Shown piece by piece: positions 51,013 through 61,654 of a stretch of 64,000 nucleotides of DNA. Position 1 is the stretch's first letter; each line of letters begins with the position of its first letter. A program made the translations under genes and the position numbers. The stretch is from the NCBI RefSeq assembly GCF_013364195.1, contig NZ_CP054918.1, positions 1,167,001 to 1,231,000 of the forward strand. The letters are read 5' to 3'. Origin of the DNA: Streptomyces sp. NA04227 (GTDB lineage: Bacteria; Actinomycetota; Actinomycetes; Streptomycetales; Streptomycetaceae). Below the pieces are notes generated by a model. The model was not told the DNA's origin. It searched no databases and saw only the letters and a program-made list of their open reading frames with translations.

Positions 51013-51960
51013 ATGCGAAGTGAGCCCGTAGCCCGTCGTGACGACGAGCCCGTAGTCCATCTGCGTGGCCTCGCGAAACGCTACGGAGCCAAGACCGCCG
51101 TCGACGGCCTCGATCTGGACGCCGGCCCGGGGGTCACCGCGGTGCTCGGCCCCAACGGCGCGGGCAAGACCACCACCGTCGAGATCTGCGAGGGCTACCG
51201 CAGGCCGGACGCGGGCGCCGCCTATGTGCTCGGCCTCGACCCGGTGCGCCAGGCGGCCGAGCTGCGGCCGCGGATCGGTGTGATGCTCCAGTCCGGCGGC
51301 GTCTACTCCGGCGCCCGCGCCGAGGAGATGTTGCGCCACATCTCCAAGCTGCACGCGCACCCGCTCGACGTGGACGCCCTGATCGAACGCCTGGGCCTCG
51401 GCTCCTGCGGGCGCACCTCCTACCGGCGGCTCTCCGGCGGCCAGCAGCAGCGCCTGGCCCTGGCCATGGCGGTGGTGGGCCGCCCCGAGCTGGTCTTCCT
51501 CGACGAGCCGACCGCCGGTCTCGACCCGCAGGCCCGCCACGCGACCTGGGACCTCGTCCGCGATCTGCGCACCGACGGGGTCGGCGTGATCCTCACCACC
51601 CACTCCATGGACGAGGCCGAGGAGCTCGCCGACGACGTCGCGATCATCGACGCCGGCAAGGTCATCGCCCAGGGCTCGCCCGAGGAGCTGTGCAGGGGCG
51701 GCGCCGAGAACACCCTGCGCTTCACCGGCCGCCCCGGACTCGATGTGAACTCGCTGCTGATGGCGCTGCCCGCCGACTCCGCGGCGGTCGAGCTGACCCC
51801 GGGCTCGTACCGGGTCAGCGGCAAGGTGGACCCGCAACTGCTCGCCACCGTGACCACCTGGTGCGCACAGCACGGGGTGCTGCCGGACCGGATCTCGGTC
51901 GAGCGGCACTCACTGGAGGACGTCTTCCTGGAACTGACCGGCAAGGAGCTGCGCGGATGA
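51013..51960 (+). CDS. ABC exporter ATP-binding protein
   Basis: A 315-residue ATPase of the DrrA/NatA type, which drives export of drugs or natural products. Motifs: Walker A GPNGAGKTT, signature [14 protein letters not shown], Walker B LVFLDEPTAGLDPQ, switch TTHSMDEAEEL. A C-terminal regulatory domain of about 75 residues follows, as in DrrA. The ATG at 51013 is preferred over upstream starts in low-quality sequence. Its stop overlaps the permease start (ATGA). Confidence 0.9.
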   Translation: MRSEPVARRDDEPVVHLRGLAKRYGAKTAVDGLDLDAGPGVTAVLGPNGAGKTTTVEICEGYRRPDAGAAYVLGLDPVRQAAELRPRIGVMLQSGGVYSGARAEEMLRHISKLHAHPLDVDALIERLGLGSCGRTSYRRLSGGQQQRLALAMAVVGRPELVFLDEPTAGLDPQARHATWDLVRDLRTDGVGVILTTHSMDEAEELADDVAIIDAGKVIAQGSPEELCRGGAENTLRFTGRPGLDVNSLLMALPADSAAVELTPGSYRVSGKVDPQLLATVTTWCAQHGVLPDRISVERHSLEDVFLELTGKELRG

Positions 51961-52742
51961 GCGCACGAACCGCCATGAGTCTCGCGCCCCGGCCCGGCGC
52001 AGCCCCGCTGCCCCGCATGATCGCCGCGCAGGCCGTCCTCGAGACGAAGATGCTGCTGCGCAACGGCGAGCAACTGCTGCTGACCGTGGTGATCCCGACG
52101 CTGCTCCTGGTGCTGTTCGCCACGGTCGACATCGTCGACGTGAAGGACACCGGCGCCGAGGAGTCCATCGACTTCCTCGCCCCGGGCGTGCTCGCCCTCG
52201 CCGTCATGTCGACCGCCTTCACCGGCCAGGCCATCGCCACCGGCTTCGAGCGCCGGTACGGCGTCCTCAAGCGGCTCGGCAGCTCACCGCTCCCGCGCTG
52301 GGCCCTGATGACCGCGAAGACGCTGTCCGTACTGGTCACCGAGGTCCTCCAGGTCGCCCTGCTCACCGTCATCGCGCTCGCGCTCGGCTGGTCCCCGCAC
52401 GGCAGTCCGTTCGCGGTGTTCCTGCTGCTGCTCGCGGGCACCGCCGCCTTCTCCGGGCTCGGGCTCCTGATGGCCGGGACGCTCAAGGCGGAGGCGACGC
52501 TCGCCGCGGCCAACCTGGTCTTCCTGCTGCTGCTTGTGGGCGGCGGCGTGATCGTCCCGCTGGACAAGTTCCCGGACGGCGTCCGCTCCGTACTCGAACT
52601 GCTGCCGATCTCCGCGCTCTCGGACGGGCTGCGTTCGGTGCTCCAGGACGGCGCCGGGATGCCGTGGCGCGAGCTGGGCATCCTGGCGGTCTGGGCGGTA
52701 CTGGGACTCGGCGCCGCGGGGCGCCTGTTCCGCTGGGAGTGA
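51957..52742 (+). CDS. ABC-2 type exporter permease
   Basis: A 261-residue permease with about six membrane spans (LLLTVVIPTLLLVLFATV; LLLLAGTAAFSGLGLLMAG; LVFLLLLVGGGVIVP). It is coupled to the ATPase by an ATGA overlap. Together they form a two-gene exporter next to ctaA; Streptomyces often place it there. Substrate unknown. Confidence 0.9.
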   Translation: MSARTAMSLAPRPGAAPLPRMIAAQAVLETKMLLRNGEQLLLTVVIPTLLLVLFATVDIVDVKDTGAEESIDFLAPGVLALAVMSTAFTGQAIATGFERRYGVLKRLGSSPLPRWALMTAKTLSVLVTEVLQVALLTVIALALGWSPHGSPFAVFLLLLAGTAAFSGLGLLMAGTLKAEATLAAANLVFLLLLVGGGVIVPLDKFPDGVRSVLELLPISALSDGLRSVLQDGAGMPWRELGILAVWAVLGLGAAGRLFRWE

Positions 52743-52836
52743 GCGGCCGCTCCCCGGGTGCGGAGCCCCGCCCGCATCGCCGGACAGAACCCGGCATTCC
52801 ACCCCTCGTGAAGCCGTGCACAAGCGGGCGCCTACG

Positions 52837-53856
52837 ATGGTGCGCGTGCCGAAACTGACCCGCGCGGAGGCGATCTCCCTCCTGCGCAGCCCGCTCGCCT
52901 TCATCGCCGAACGCTGGACGCCCCAGCCGCGTACCGTGCGGCGCGCGGCTTTCGCCGCGCTCCTGATGTCCGTGGCCATCGTGGTCACCGGCGGCGCCGT
53001 ACGCCTGACCGGTTCCGGCCTCGGCTGCCCCACCTGGCCGAGCTGCACCGAGGAGTCGCTCACCACGACCAGGGAAATGGGCCTGCACGGCGTCATCGAG
53101 TTCGGCAACCGCCTGCTCACGTACGTGCTGTGCGCCGCGGTGGGCTGGGCGATCATCGCCGCCCGGTCGCAGAAGCCGATGCGGCGTGGGCTGGTCCTGC
53201 TCGGCTGGACCCAGTTCTGGCTGGTCACGGGCAACGCACTGCTCGGCGGCATCGTGGTCCTGGTGGGCCTCAACCCGTACACGGTGGCCGCCCACTTCCT
53301 GCTCACCACGGCCCTGATCGCGGTCGCCGCGGTGATGTGGCACCGCACCGGCGAGGGCGACGAGGCACCGCGCCCGCTGGTCGGCAAGGTGGCGGTACGA
53401 CTCGTCGGACTGCTGACCGTGCTCACGGGGTTGCTGATCGCGGCGGGCACCGTGGTCACCGGAACCGGTCCGCACGCGGGCGACTCCAGCGAGGTGGAGC
53501 GGATGCCGCAGGCCTGGGCGGACCCGGTCACCAAGGTGCACGCGGGGCTCGCCTGGGCCGTGGTCGTCCTGACCGTCGTTCTCTGGTTCGTGCTGAAGGC
53601 CGTGGACGCGCCGAAGGGCCCGCTGAACCGTACCCTCGCGTTCTTCGTGATCCTGCTCGCCCAGGGCGTCATCGGGTATGTGCAGTACTTCACCGACCTC
53701 CCCGAGATCCTGGTCGGCGCGCACATGCTGGGCTCGTGCCTGGTGTGGGTCGGCATCCTGCGGGTGATGCTCGCCCTGCGCGAGCGTCCCGGCGCCGCGC
53801 CTGACGTGCCGCGTCCGGCGAAGGGCCCGGTACTGGAAGGGGCCGCGGCCTCCTGA
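52837..53856 (+). CDS. ctaA: Heme A synthase (COX15/CtaA)
   Basis: A 339-residue eight-span membrane protein that oxidises heme O to heme A for cytochrome c oxidase. The extracellular cysteine pair is in GLGCPTWPSC. Heme-ligand histidines lie in GLHGVIEFGNRLLTY, YTVAAHFLLTTAL, TKVHAGLAWAV and LVGAHMLGSCLVW. The ATG at 52837 is chosen; a GTG seven codons earlier is possible. CtaB, the preceding enzyme in the pathway, lies 1.5 kb away. Confidence 0.94.
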   Translation: MVRVPKLTRAEAISLLRSPLAFIAERWTPQPRTVRRAAFAALLMSVAIVVTGGAVRLTGSGLGCPTWPSCTEESLTTTREMGLHGVIEFGNRLLTYVLCAAVGWAIIAARSQKPMRRGLVLLGWTQFWLVTGNALLGGIVVLVGLNPYTVAAHFLLTTALIAVAAVMWHRTGEGDEAPRPLVGKVAVRLVGLLTVLTGLLIAAGTVVTGTGPHAGDSSEVERMPQAWADPVTKVHAGLAWAVVVLTVVLWFVLKAVDAPKGPLNRTLAFFVILLAQGVIGYVQYFTDLPEILVGAHMLGSCLVWVGILRVMLALRERPGAAPDVPRPAKGPVLEGAAAS

Positions 53857-53901
53857 GGTCCGCCCCCGCCCCGCCCGAACCGCGCTCCGCCCAGCCCCCT
53901 C

Positions 53902-54654
53902 TCACCCGTACCGCGCCACCAGCGCGTCGATCGCCGACGCCAGGAAGTCCCGTGTCAGCTCGGCCCGTTCGCGCTGCCAGTCCTCGTCGCGCCGGACGCT
54001 CTGGCCGTACCTGCGGGCCCGGACGTCGACCACCAGTTCCTCGGGGGCGCCCGCCGACAGCAGTGCGTCCAGCGCCTCGTACTTGGTGATCAGCCGCCCC
54101 TCCTCCAGCGTCACCCGCGCCCGTGCGTGCGTCAGCAGGCCGAGGTCCACCCAGAGGTCCTGCTGCCACAGCTTGTCGGTGTCGAGTCGGGGCCGCCAGT
54201 AGTCGCGCTGGTCGCCGACGACGTAGGTGTTCAACTCCCGCGTGGTCACCGGGGGCAGTACGTCCACCGGGCCCGCGCCGAGGAACACCCGGCCGAAGGC
54301 GTGCAGTTCGCGGCGGGTGACCGGGCTGACGGGGCGCTCGAAGAGCTCGTTGTAGGCCCAGATCGTGTGGGAGCGCGCGGAGTCGTCGAGGTGGTCCGGA
54401 TCCAGATAGCCGCAGTGCAGATGGTCCGCGAGCGGATGCTCGGCGCGCAGGTCCTGGTGCAGGCGCTCGAGGCGGCGCCGCGTGGCACGGCTGTCCGCAC
54501 CGTCCAGGACCGCGATCAGGTCGAGGTCGCTGCGGCCCTCCTGGTAGTCGCCGCCCGCCAGCGAGCCGTGAGCCCAGACGGCGGTCGGGGCGAGTTCGGT
54601 GCGCAGTGCGGTCACGAAGTGGTCGAGCAGGGCAGACGTACGCTCATCCGGCAT
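53902..54654 (-). CDS. Nucleotidyltransferase-domain protein (aminoglycoside adenylyltransferase-like)
   Basis: A 250-residue protein with the DNA polymerase beta superfamily motif HGSLAGGDYQEGRSDLDLIAV (shown in part: GSLAGGDYQEGRSDLDL), which gives the GS and the two metal-binding aspartates. The C-terminal helical domain (KYEALDALLSAG) resembles the DUF4111 part of AadA-type adenylyltransferases. It might nucleotidylate a small molecule; no claim of resistance is made. It is convergent with ctaA. Confidence 0.83.
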   Translation of the reverse strand: MPDERTSALLDHFVTALRTELAPTAVWAHGSLAGGDYQEGRSDLDLIAVLDGADSRATRRRLERLHQDLRAEHPLADHLHCGYLDPDHLDDSARSHTIWAYNELFERPVSPVTRRELHAFGRVFLGAGPVDVLPPVTTRELNTYVVGDQRDYWRPRLDTDKLWQQDLWVDLGLLTHARARVTLEEGRLITKYEALDALLSAGAPEELVVDVRARRYGQSVRRDEDWQRERAELTRDFLASAIDALVARYG

Positions 54655-54734
54655 ACGTACAGTCTTCCGGTTGCACCGGATTGGCTCCAGGCCGCGCGCC
54701 GGTCATGCCCACGGCAGGGCAGAAGGGCCGGAAA

Positions 54735-54765
54735 AAGCCGGGCACGGCGTAAACGTGCCCGGCTT
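54735..54765 (-). terminator. Rho-independent terminator
   Basis: AAGCCGGGCACG (54735-54746) and CGTGCCCGGCTT (54754-54765) are perfect inverted copies. On the minus strand the stem runs into TTTTT, a classical terminator for the small gene at 54871-55218. Confidence 0.85.
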
Positions 54766-54870
54766 CGCGGGTTCCCTGTGCAGCCCCCGGCCCGAGGGCG
54801 CCGCGCGTCGCACACGCACCGATCAGGTGCCCGACCGCGGGGCGTTCGGGGCGAGTTGGCCGCCGGAGCC

Positions 54871-55218
54871 TCAGGTGTTCTTGGGGCCGCCGATCTGGAT
54901 ACCGGCCATGCGGGTCCACTCGTAACGGCCGGTCTTCACCTTGGCGGCGAAGTCCCCGTCGAACTCCTCGTGGGTCTCGATGCCCGCCTTCTTCACGGCC
55001 TCTTCGGCGATGGCGACCGACGGTGCCACGAGGTTGCCCCACTCGCCGTCCTGGCCCACGAGCGCGATCCGCGCACCGCGCTCGCCGATGTAGGCGATCT
55101 GCCCCTCGGCACCGCCGTGTTCCTTGGCGAAGGAACCGATCTCCTTGGCGAGCTTGGCCGCACGGCGCTCGGCCCGTGCCGCCTGCTTGGTGTCGTCAGC
55201 CTGCTGCGTTTCTGCCAT
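54871..55218 (-). CDS. Small conserved hypothetical protein (115 aa)
   Basis: A charged protein with an N-terminal Ala/Arg/Lys helix (KQAARAERRAAKLAKEIGSF) and a compact alpha/beta C-terminal part (GQIAYIGERGARIALVGQDG, EWTRMAGIQIGG). No signal peptide, membrane span or known motif. It is well framed by its own terminator, and codon use is normal. Function unknown. Confidence 0.72.
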   Translation of the reverse strand: MAETQQADDTKQAARAERRAAKLAKEIGSFAKEHGGAEGQIAYIGERGARIALVGQDGEWGNLVAPSVAIAEEAVKKAGIETHEEFDGDFAAKVKTGRYEWTRMAGIQIGGPKNT

Positions 55219-55364
55219 ACCTGGATGCTACCGGCGCGTAGATCAAGCGGCGACGGGCCCAGTACGTGGTCTCGGCCACGTACGAGGCGAACCGGCGCAC
55301 CGAAATCGGGCGATCGGGACGCGACCGGGAAGCGGCCCGGAAACCGGCGCGCGAGGCGCCGGTT

Positions 55365-56378
55365 TCAGCGCAGGAAGGGGTCGACCGCCACGGCCACGAA
55401 GAGCAGCGAGACGTAGGTGATGGACCAGTGGAACAGTCGCATCTCCTTGAGCTTCGCCCCGGTCGCGCCGCTCTTGGCGCGGTTCTGGAGCGAGTGCGCC
55501 TCCCAGAGCCACCAGCCGCCGGTGGCGAGCGCGACCGTCGTGTAGAACCAGCCCGTGTAGCCGAGCGGGGTCAGCAGCAGGGAGACGGCGACCATCACCC
55601 AGCTGTAGAGGACGATCTGCTTGGCGACGACCTTGTTGGAGGCGACCACCGGCAGCATCGGCACCCCGACGCGGGCGTAGTCCTCCTTGACCTTCATGGA
55701 CAGCGGCCAGTAGTGCGGCGGCGTCCAGAAGAACATGACGAGGAAGAGGACGACCGGCGCCCAGGACATCGAGTTGGTGACCGCGGACCAGCCGATCAGG
55801 ACCGGCATACAGCCCGCGATGCCGCCCCAGACGATGTTCTGCGAGGTGCGGCGCTTGAGGATCATCGTGTAGACGACGACATAGAACAGCAGCGCGCCGA
55901 GCGACAGCCAGGCCGACAGCCAGTTGACGAGCAGTCCGAACCACAGAGTGGAGCCGACCGCGAGAGTCAGGCCGAAGACCAGGGCCTCGGGCGGCGAGAC
56001 CATGCCGGTGACCAGCGGGCGCTGCGACGTGCGGTCCATCAGCGCGTCGATGTCGCGGTCGATGTACATATTGAGCGCGTTGGCGCCACCGGCCGAGAGA
56101 TAACCGCCGACACAGGTGATCAGCACCAGCCAGAGGTCCGGCACGCCCTGTTCGGCGAGGAACATCACCGGCACGGTGGTGATCAGCAGCAGCTCGATGA
56201 TCCGCGGCTTGGTCAGCGCCACAAACGCCAGGACCCGGGCACCGGCCGAACGGCGGCCCGGTGTCGCGCTCGCGCCGGGCTCCTCCACGGTCCGTCCGGC
56301 GTGGGCGGTGCCCGCGCTCCCCTCCATGGCCTCTACGGCATGGACGGTGCCCCCAGGACGGGATTCAACGGCCGTCAC
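55365..56378 (-). CDS. ctaB: Protoheme IX farnesyltransferase (heme O synthase)
   Basis: A 337-residue membrane prenyltransferase of the UbiA superfamily that adds farnesyl to heme B. The first Asp motif is [15 protein letters not shown]. The second conserved region is [15 protein letters not shown], with the neighbouring [14 protein letters not shown] typical of CtaB. The GTG at 56378 has AGGGG about five bases upstream. The first 55 residues are a variable cytoplasmic tail. It is divergent from tkt. Confidence 0.95.
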   Translation of the reverse strand: MTAVESRPGGTVHAVEAMEGSAGTAHAGRTVEEPGASATPGRRSAGARVLAFVALTKPRIIELLLITTVPVMFLAEQGVPDLWLVLITCVGGYLSAGGANALNMYIDRDIDALMDRTSQRPLVTGMVSPPEALVFGLTLAVGSTLWFGLLVNWLSAWLSLGALLFYVVVYTMILKRRTSQNIVWGGIAGCMPVLIGWSAVTNSMSWAPVVLFLVMFFWTPPHYWPLSMKVKEDYARVGVPMLPVVASNKVVAKQIVLYSWVMVAVSLLLTPLGYTGWFYTTVALATGGWWLWEAHSLQNRAKSGATGAKLKEMRLFHWSITYVSLLFVAVAVDPFLR

Positions 56379-56677
56379 GCACACCCCTGACAGAGACAAA
56401 TCAAAGCGAGCCCTTCCCACATGAAGTACCGGTGAAGGCCCGCGCGTACCACGCCACTCTAGACGCTGCCCAGACCTCGCCCCGAGCCGGGGTCCGTCGT
56501 GTCCGCGGCCTCGGCGCCCCGGCCGGGCCGACCGGGGACACGCGCGCGAATGTGCCCGGCCGGGCACGGACGAGCCCTCGTCCGAGCGGGTGCCTTGTCA
56601 TCTGTCGATCACCGTCCCGAAAGCGCCCGGACGCCTGCCGGGAGGCGGAGGACAGCCGGGCTCGGCACTCTGGTTTT

Positions 56678-56711
56678 TACGAGCCGAAAGAGTGCTCGTA
56701 CGGGCGGTAGG
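56678..56711 (+). promoter_or_regulatory. Inverted repeat and possible -10 box upstream of tkt
   Basis: TACGAGC (56678-56684) and GCTCGTA (56694-56700) form a perfect 7-bp dyad with a 9-base spacer. TAGGCT (56706-56711) follows and could be the -10 of the tkt operon promoter. The remainder of the 399-base gap between ctaB and tkt shows nothing else that I can support. Confidence 0.35.
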
Positions 56712-56777
56712 CTCGGCAACGGCCGGTGAGATCAAGAACGCCGGCATTCGACATGTGGAGAGGAGCCCTGACTCAGG

Positions 56778-58865
56778 GTGAGCATCAAGCCGATCACCAC
56801 AGACCTCGAGTGGACCGAAGCGGATCAGCGTGCCGTTGACACCGCTCGTGTTCTGGCAGCGGACGCGGTACAGAAGGTGGGCAACGGTCATCCCGGTACG
56901 GCGATGAGCCTGGCTCCGGCCGCGTACACCCTTTTCCAGAAGGTCATGCGCCACGACCCGGCCGACACCGACTGGACGGGCCGCGACCGGTTCGTCCTCT
57001 CCGCCGGGCACTCCTCCCTGACCCTGTACCTCCAGCTCTTCCTGGGTGGTTTCGGGCTGGAGCTGGAGGACATCGAGGCGTTCCGCACCTGGGGCTCCAA
57101 GACTCCGGGCCACCCGGAGTACGGGCACACCGCGGGCGTCGAGACCACCACGGGACCGCTCGGCCAGGGCGTGGCCAACGCCGTCGGCATGGCCATGGCG
57201 GCGCGCTACGAGCGCGGCCTGTTCGACCCCGAGGCGGCCCCGGGCACCTCCCCGTTCGACCACTTCGTGTACGCGATCGCGGGCGACGGCTGCCTCCAGG
57301 AGGGCATCTCCGCGGAGGCGTCCTCGCTGGCCGGGCACCAGAAGCTCGGCAACCTTGTATTGCTGTGGGACGACAATCACATTTCGATCGAGGGTGACAC
57401 CGAGACCGCCGTCTCGGAGGACACCGTCGCGCGCTACGAGGCCTACGGCTGGCACGTCCAGCGCGTGGAGCCCCAGGCCAACGGCGACCTGGACCCCGAG
57501 GCGCTGTTCCACGCACTCCAGGCGGCGAAGGCGGAGACCGACCGTCCGTCGTTCATCGCGATGCGCTCGATCATCGCCTGGCCCGCGCCCAACGCCCAGA
57601 ACACCGAGGCGGCGCACGGCTCCGCGCTCGGCGCCGACGAGGTCGCCGCGACCAAGCGTGTCCTCGGCTTCGACCCGGAGAAGTCCTTCGAGGTCACCGA
57701 CGAGGTGCTCGCGCACACCCGCGGCCTGCTCGACCGGGGCCGTGAGGCGCGCGGCGAGTGGGAGAAGTCGCTCGCCTCCTGGCGTACGGCGAGCCCCGAG
57801 CGTGCGGAGCTCTTCGACCGTATCGCCGCCGGTGAGCTGCCCGTGGGCTGGGAGAAGCACCTGCCCCTCTTCGAGGCCGGCCACTCCCTGGCCACCCGCG
57901 CCGCCTCCGGCAAGGTGCTCCAGGCCCTCGGCCCGGTCCTGCCGGAGCTGTGGGGCGGCAGCGCCGACCTGGCGGGCTCCAACAACACGACGATCGACAA
58001 GACCTCGTCGTTCCTGCCGGTGGGCAACCCGCTGCCGGGCGCCGACCCGTACGGCCGCACGATCCACTACGGCATCCGCGAGCACGCCATGGCCGCGGCC
58101 ATGAACGGCATCGCGCTGCACGGCAACACCCGTATCTACGGCGGCACCTTCCTGGTGTTCTCCGACTACATGCGCAACGCGGTGCGCCTTTCCGCGCTGA
58201 TGCATGCGCCGGTCACCTACGTCTGGACCCACGACTCCGTCGGTCTCGGCGAGGACGGCCCGACCCACCAGCCGGTGGAGCACCTGGCCACGCTGCGCGC
58301 CATCCCTGGCCTGAACGTGGTGCGCCCGGCGGACGCCAACGAGACCGCGATCGCCTGGCGCGAGATCCTGCGGCGCTACTCGAAGGTGTACGGCAAGGGC
58401 ACCCCGCACGGCATCGTGCTCACCCGCCAGGGTGTGCCGACGTACGAGCCCAACGAGGCCACGGCCAAGGGCGGTTACGTCCTTCAGGAGGCCGAGGGCG
58501 GCGAGCCGCAGGTCGTCCTGATCGGTACCGGCTCCGAGGTGCAGCTCGCCGTCGGCGCGCGCGAGGAACTCCAGGCGGCGGGTATTCCGACGCGTGTGGT
58601 GTCCATGCCGTGCGTGGAGTGGTTCGAGGAGCAGGACCAGACGTACCGCGACTCGGTGCTCCCGCCCGCCGTGGGGGCGCGCGTGGCCGTCGAGGCGGGC
58701 GTGGGTCTGACCTGGCACCGCTACGTCGGCGACGCGGGCCGCATCGTCTCGCTGGAGCACTTCGGTGCCTCGGCGGACGGCAAGGTGCTCTTCAAGGAGT
58801 ACGGCTTCACCGCCGAAGCCGTGGCCGCGGCCGCCCGGGAATCCCTCGAGGCCGCACAGCGCTGA
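56778..58865 (+). CDS. tkt: Transketolase
   Basis: A 695-residue thiamine-diphosphate enzyme moving two-carbon units between sugar phosphates. The ThDP motif starts at [15 protein letters not shown] and ends near LLWDDNHIS. Other landmarks are [19 protein letters not shown] and [17 protein letters not shown]. The GTG start ([13 protein letters not shown]) is the family start. It heads the non-oxidative and oxidative pentose-phosphate operon. Confidence 0.97.
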   Translation: MSIKPITTDLEWTEADQRAVDTARVLAADAVQKVGNGHPGTAMSLAPAAYTLFQKVMRHDPADTDWTGRDRFVLSAGHSSLTLYLQLFLGGFGLELEDIEAFRTWGSKTPGHPEYGHTAGVETTTGPLGQGVANAVGMAMAARYERGLFDPEAAPGTSPFDHFVYAIAGDGCLQEGISAEASSLAGHQKLGNLVLLWDDNHISIEGDTETAVSEDTVARYEAYGWHVQRVEPQANGDLDPEALFHALQAAKAETDRPSFIAMRSIIAWPAPNAQNTEAAHGSALGADEVAATKRVLGFDPEKSFEVTDEVLAHTRGLLDRGREARGEWEKSLASWRTASPERAELFDRIAAGELPVGWEKHLPLFEAGHSLATRAASGKVLQALGPVLPELWGGSADLAGSNNTTIDKTSSFLPVGNPLPGADPYGRTIHYGIREHAMAAAMNGIALHGNTRIYGGTFLVFSDYMRNAVRLSALMHAPVTYVWTHDSVGLGEDGPTHQPVEHLATLRAIPGLNVVRPADANETAIAWREILRRYSKVYGKGTPHGIVLTRQGVPTYEPNEATAKGGYVLQEAEGGEPQVVLIGTGSEVQLAVGAREELQAAGIPTRVVSMPCVEWFEEQDQTYRDSVLPPAVGARVAVEAGVGLTWHRYVGDAGRIVSLEHFGASADGKVLFKEYGFTAEAVAAAARESLEAAQR

Positions 58866-59001
58866 CCCGAGAGGGGCCCGAGGACCGCGGACCGCGCGGC
58901 GCCCCGGCGCACGAGCACTCCGAGGCGCCGCCCGCCCCCTGCCCGGCGGCGGGCGGCGCCCACCCAGTGACCAAGCAGACGAAGCAGGAGATGCAGATTC
59001 C

Positions 59002-60120
59002 ATGACCGACGCACTCAAGCGCCTCTCCGAGGAGGGCGTCGCGATCTGGCTGGACGACCTCTCGCGGCGGCGGATCACCTCCGGCAACCTCGCCGAGCTG
59101 ATCGACCAGCAGCACGTCGTGGGTGTCACCACCAACCCGTCCATCTTCCAGAAGGCGATCTCCTCCGGTGACGGCTACCAGACGCAGGTCGCCGACCTCG
59201 CGGCCCGTGGCGTCACCGTCGAGGAAGCCATCCGCATGATCACCACGGCGGACGTCCGCGACGCCGCCGACATCCTGCGCCCGGTCTACGAGGCCAGCGG
59301 CGGCCTGGACGGCCGTGTCTCCATCGAGGTCGACCCGCGTCTGGCGCACCGGACCAGGGCCACCGTCGCCGAGGCCAAGCAGCTCGCCTGGCTGGTCGAC
59401 CGTCCGAACACGCTGATCAAGATCCCGGCGACCAAGGCCGGTCTGCCCGCGATCACCGAGGTGATCGGCCTCGGCATCAGCGTCAACGTCACGCTGATCT
59501 TCTCGCTGGAGCGCTACCGCGAGGTCATGGACGCCTACCTGGCGGGCCTGGAGAAGGCGAAGGCCGCGGGCCTGGACCTGTCCAAGATCTACTCGGTCGC
59601 CTCCTTCTTCGTGTCCCGGGTGGACACCGAGATCGACAAGCGGCTCGACGTGCTCGGCACCGACGAGGCCAAGGCCGCCCGCGGCAAGTCGGCGCTGGCC
59701 AACGCGCGCCTGGCCTACGAGGCCTACGAGGAGGTCTTCTCCTCCGAGCGCTGGACGGCCCTGGAGCGTGCGCACGCCAACCGCCAGCGCCCGCTGTGGG
59801 CGTCGACCGGTGTGAAGGACCCCGCGTACAAGGACACCCTGTACGTCGACGAACTCGTCGCGCCGGGCACCGTGAACACCATGCCGGAGGCCACCTTGGA
59901 GGCCACCGCCGACCACGGCGAGATCCGTGGCAACTCCATCGCGGGCACCTACGAGCAGGCCCGCGCCGATCTGGACGCCGTCGAGAAGCTGGGCATCTCC
60001 TACGACGAGGTGGTGCAGCTGCTCGAGGACGAGGGTGTCGACAAGTTCGAGACCTCCTGGAACGACCTGCTCAAGTCGACCGAGGCGGAACTCAAGCGCC
60101 TCGCCCCGGAAGAGGGCTGA
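59002..60120 (+). CDS. tal: Transaldolase
   Basis: A 372-residue transaldolase of the TalB/actinobacterial long type. The Schiff-base lysine is in [12 protein letters not shown] and the opening [13 protein letters not shown] is diagnostic. The ATG at 59002 follows GCAGGAG at slightly long spacing. It lies 136 bases after tkt and four bases before zwf. Confidence 0.97.
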   Translation: MTDALKRLSEEGVAIWLDDLSRRRITSGNLAELIDQQHVVGVTTNPSIFQKAISSGDGYQTQVADLAARGVTVEEAIRMITTADVRDAADILRPVYEASGGLDGRVSIEVDPRLAHRTRATVAEAKQLAWLVDRPNTLIKIPATKAGLPAITEVIGLGISVNVTLIFSLERYREVMDAYLAGLEKAKAAGLDLSKIYSVASFFVSRVDTEIDKRLDVLGTDEAKAARGKSALANARLAYEAYEEVFSSERWTALERAHANRQRPLWASTGVKDPAYKDTLYVDELVAPGTVNTMPEATLEATADHGEIRGNSIAGTYEQARADLDAVEKLGISYDEVVQLLEDEGVDKFETSWNDLLKSTEAELKRLAPEEG

Positions 60121-60124
60121 CACC

Positions 60125-61654
60125 TTGCCGACTCACGAAGCCAACCCGCTTCGTGATCCCGCCGACCGACGGCTCCCGCGTATCGCGGGGCCGTCGGGTC
60201 TGGTGATCTTCGGGGTCACGGGCGATTTGTCACGTAAAAAGCTGATGCCCGCGGTTTACGACCTCGCCAACCGCGGCCTCCTCCCGCCGGGCTTCGCCCT
60301 CATCGGCTTCGCCCGCCGCGACTGGGAGGACGAGGACTTCGCCCAGATCGTGCACGACGCGGTCAAGGAGCACGCGCGCACCCCCTTCCGCGAGGAGGTC
60401 TGGCAGCAGCTGCTCCAGGGCATGCGCTTCGTCCAGGGCGACTTCGACGACGACGAGGCCTTCGAGCAACTGCGGTCCACCGTCGAGGAGTTGACCCGGG
60501 CCCAGGGCACCGGCGGCAACTACGCCTTCTACCTCTCGGTACCGCCGAAGTTCTTCCCCAAGGTCGTCCAGCAGCTGAAGAAGCACGGTCTGGCCGACCA
60601 GGAGGGCGGCTCCTGGCGGCGTGCGGTCATCGAGAAGCCCTTCGGGCACGACCTGGCCTCGGCCCGCGAGCTGAACGCGATCGTGCACGAGGTCTTCGCC
60701 CCGGACCAGGTCTTCCGGATCGACCACTACCTGGGCAAGGAGACCGTCCAGAACATCCTGGCGCTGCGCTTCGCCAACACGATGTTCGAGCCGCTGTGGA
60801 ACCGCGGCTATGTCGACCATGTGCAGATCACCATGGCCGAGGACATCGGCATCGGCGGCCGGGCCGGTTACTACGACGGCATCGGCGCGGCCCGTGACGT
60901 CATCCAGAACCACCTGCTCCAGCTCCTCGCGCTGACCGCCATGGAGGAGCCCTCCTCCTTCGGCGCGGCGGCGCTGGCGGCGGAGAAGACCAAGGTGCTC
61001 GGCGCGGTACGGCTGCCCAAGGACCTCGGGAAGTCCACCGTGCGGGCGCAGTACTCGGCGGGCTGGCAGGGCGGCGAGAAGGTGATCGGCTACCTCCAGG
61101 AGGAGGGCATCGACGCCAAGTCGAAGACCGACACCTACGCGGCCATCAAGCTCGGCATCGACAACCGGCGCTGGGCGGGCGTCCCGTTCTACCTGCGCAC
61201 CGGCAAGCGGCTCGGCCGCCGGGTCACCGAGATCGCCGTGGTCTTCCAGCGGGCCCCGCATTCCCCCTTCGACTCCACGGCCACCGAGGAGCTCGGGCAG
61301 AACGCCCTGGTGATCCGGGTACAGCCGGACGAGGGCGTGACGGTGCGCTTCGGCTCGAAGGTGCCGGGCACCTCGATGGAGGTGCGGGACGTGTCGATGG
61401 ACTTCGCGTACGGCGAGTCCTTCACCGAGTCCAGCCCGGAGGCCTACGAGCGGCTGATCCTCGACGTCCTGCTCGGCGACTCCAACCTCTTCCCGCGCAC
61501 GGAGGAGGTCGAGCTGTCCTGGCAGATCCTCGACCCCATCGAGCAGTACTGGGACAAGAACGGCAAGCCCGCGCAGTACGCGGCGGGCACCTGGGGCCCC
61601 GTCGAGGCGGAGCACATGCTCGAACGAGACGGACGGAGCTGGCGGCGGCCATGA
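60125..61654 (+). CDS. zwf: Glucose-6-phosphate dehydrogenase
   Basis: A 509-residue NADP-linked dehydrogenase opening the oxidative pentose-phosphate route. The dinucleotide site is IFGVTGDLSRKKLMPAVYDL and the substrate site is FRIDHYLGKETVQN. The TTG start lies four bases after the tal stop, with GAAGAGGG as ribosome site. The stop overlaps the opcA start (ATGA), tying the enzyme to its assembly factor. Confidence 0.97.
   Translation: MPTHEANPLRDPADRRLPRIAGPSGLVIFGVTGDLSRKKLMPAVYDLANRGLLPPGFALIGFARRDWEDEDFAQIVHDAVKEHARTPFREEVWQQLLQGMRFVQGDFDDDEAFEQLRSTVEELTRAQGTGGNYAFYLSVPPKFFPKVVQQLKKHGLADQEGGSWRRAVIEKPFGHDLASARELNAIVHEVFAPDQVFRIDHYLGKETVQNILALRFANTMFEPLWNRGYVDHVQITMAEDIGIGGRAGYYDGIGAARDVIQNHLLQLLALTAMEEPSSFGAAALAAEKTKVLGAVRLPKDLGKSTVRAQYSAGWQGGEKVIGYLQEEGIDAKSKTDTYAAIKLGIDNRRWAGVPFYLRTGKRLGRRVTEIAVVFQRAPHSPFDSTATEELGQNALVIRVQPDEGVTVRFGSKVPGTSMEVRDVSMDFAYGESFTESSPEAYERLILDVLLGDSNLFPRTEEVELSWQILDPIEQYWDKNGKPAQYAAGTWGPVEAEHMLERDGRSWRRP

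Noticed and set aside
53902..54654. Aminoglycoside resistance gene
   Set aside because: Only the general nucleotidyltransferase fold and a helical C-terminal part can be seen; the substrate is unknown and the gene sits in core DNA.
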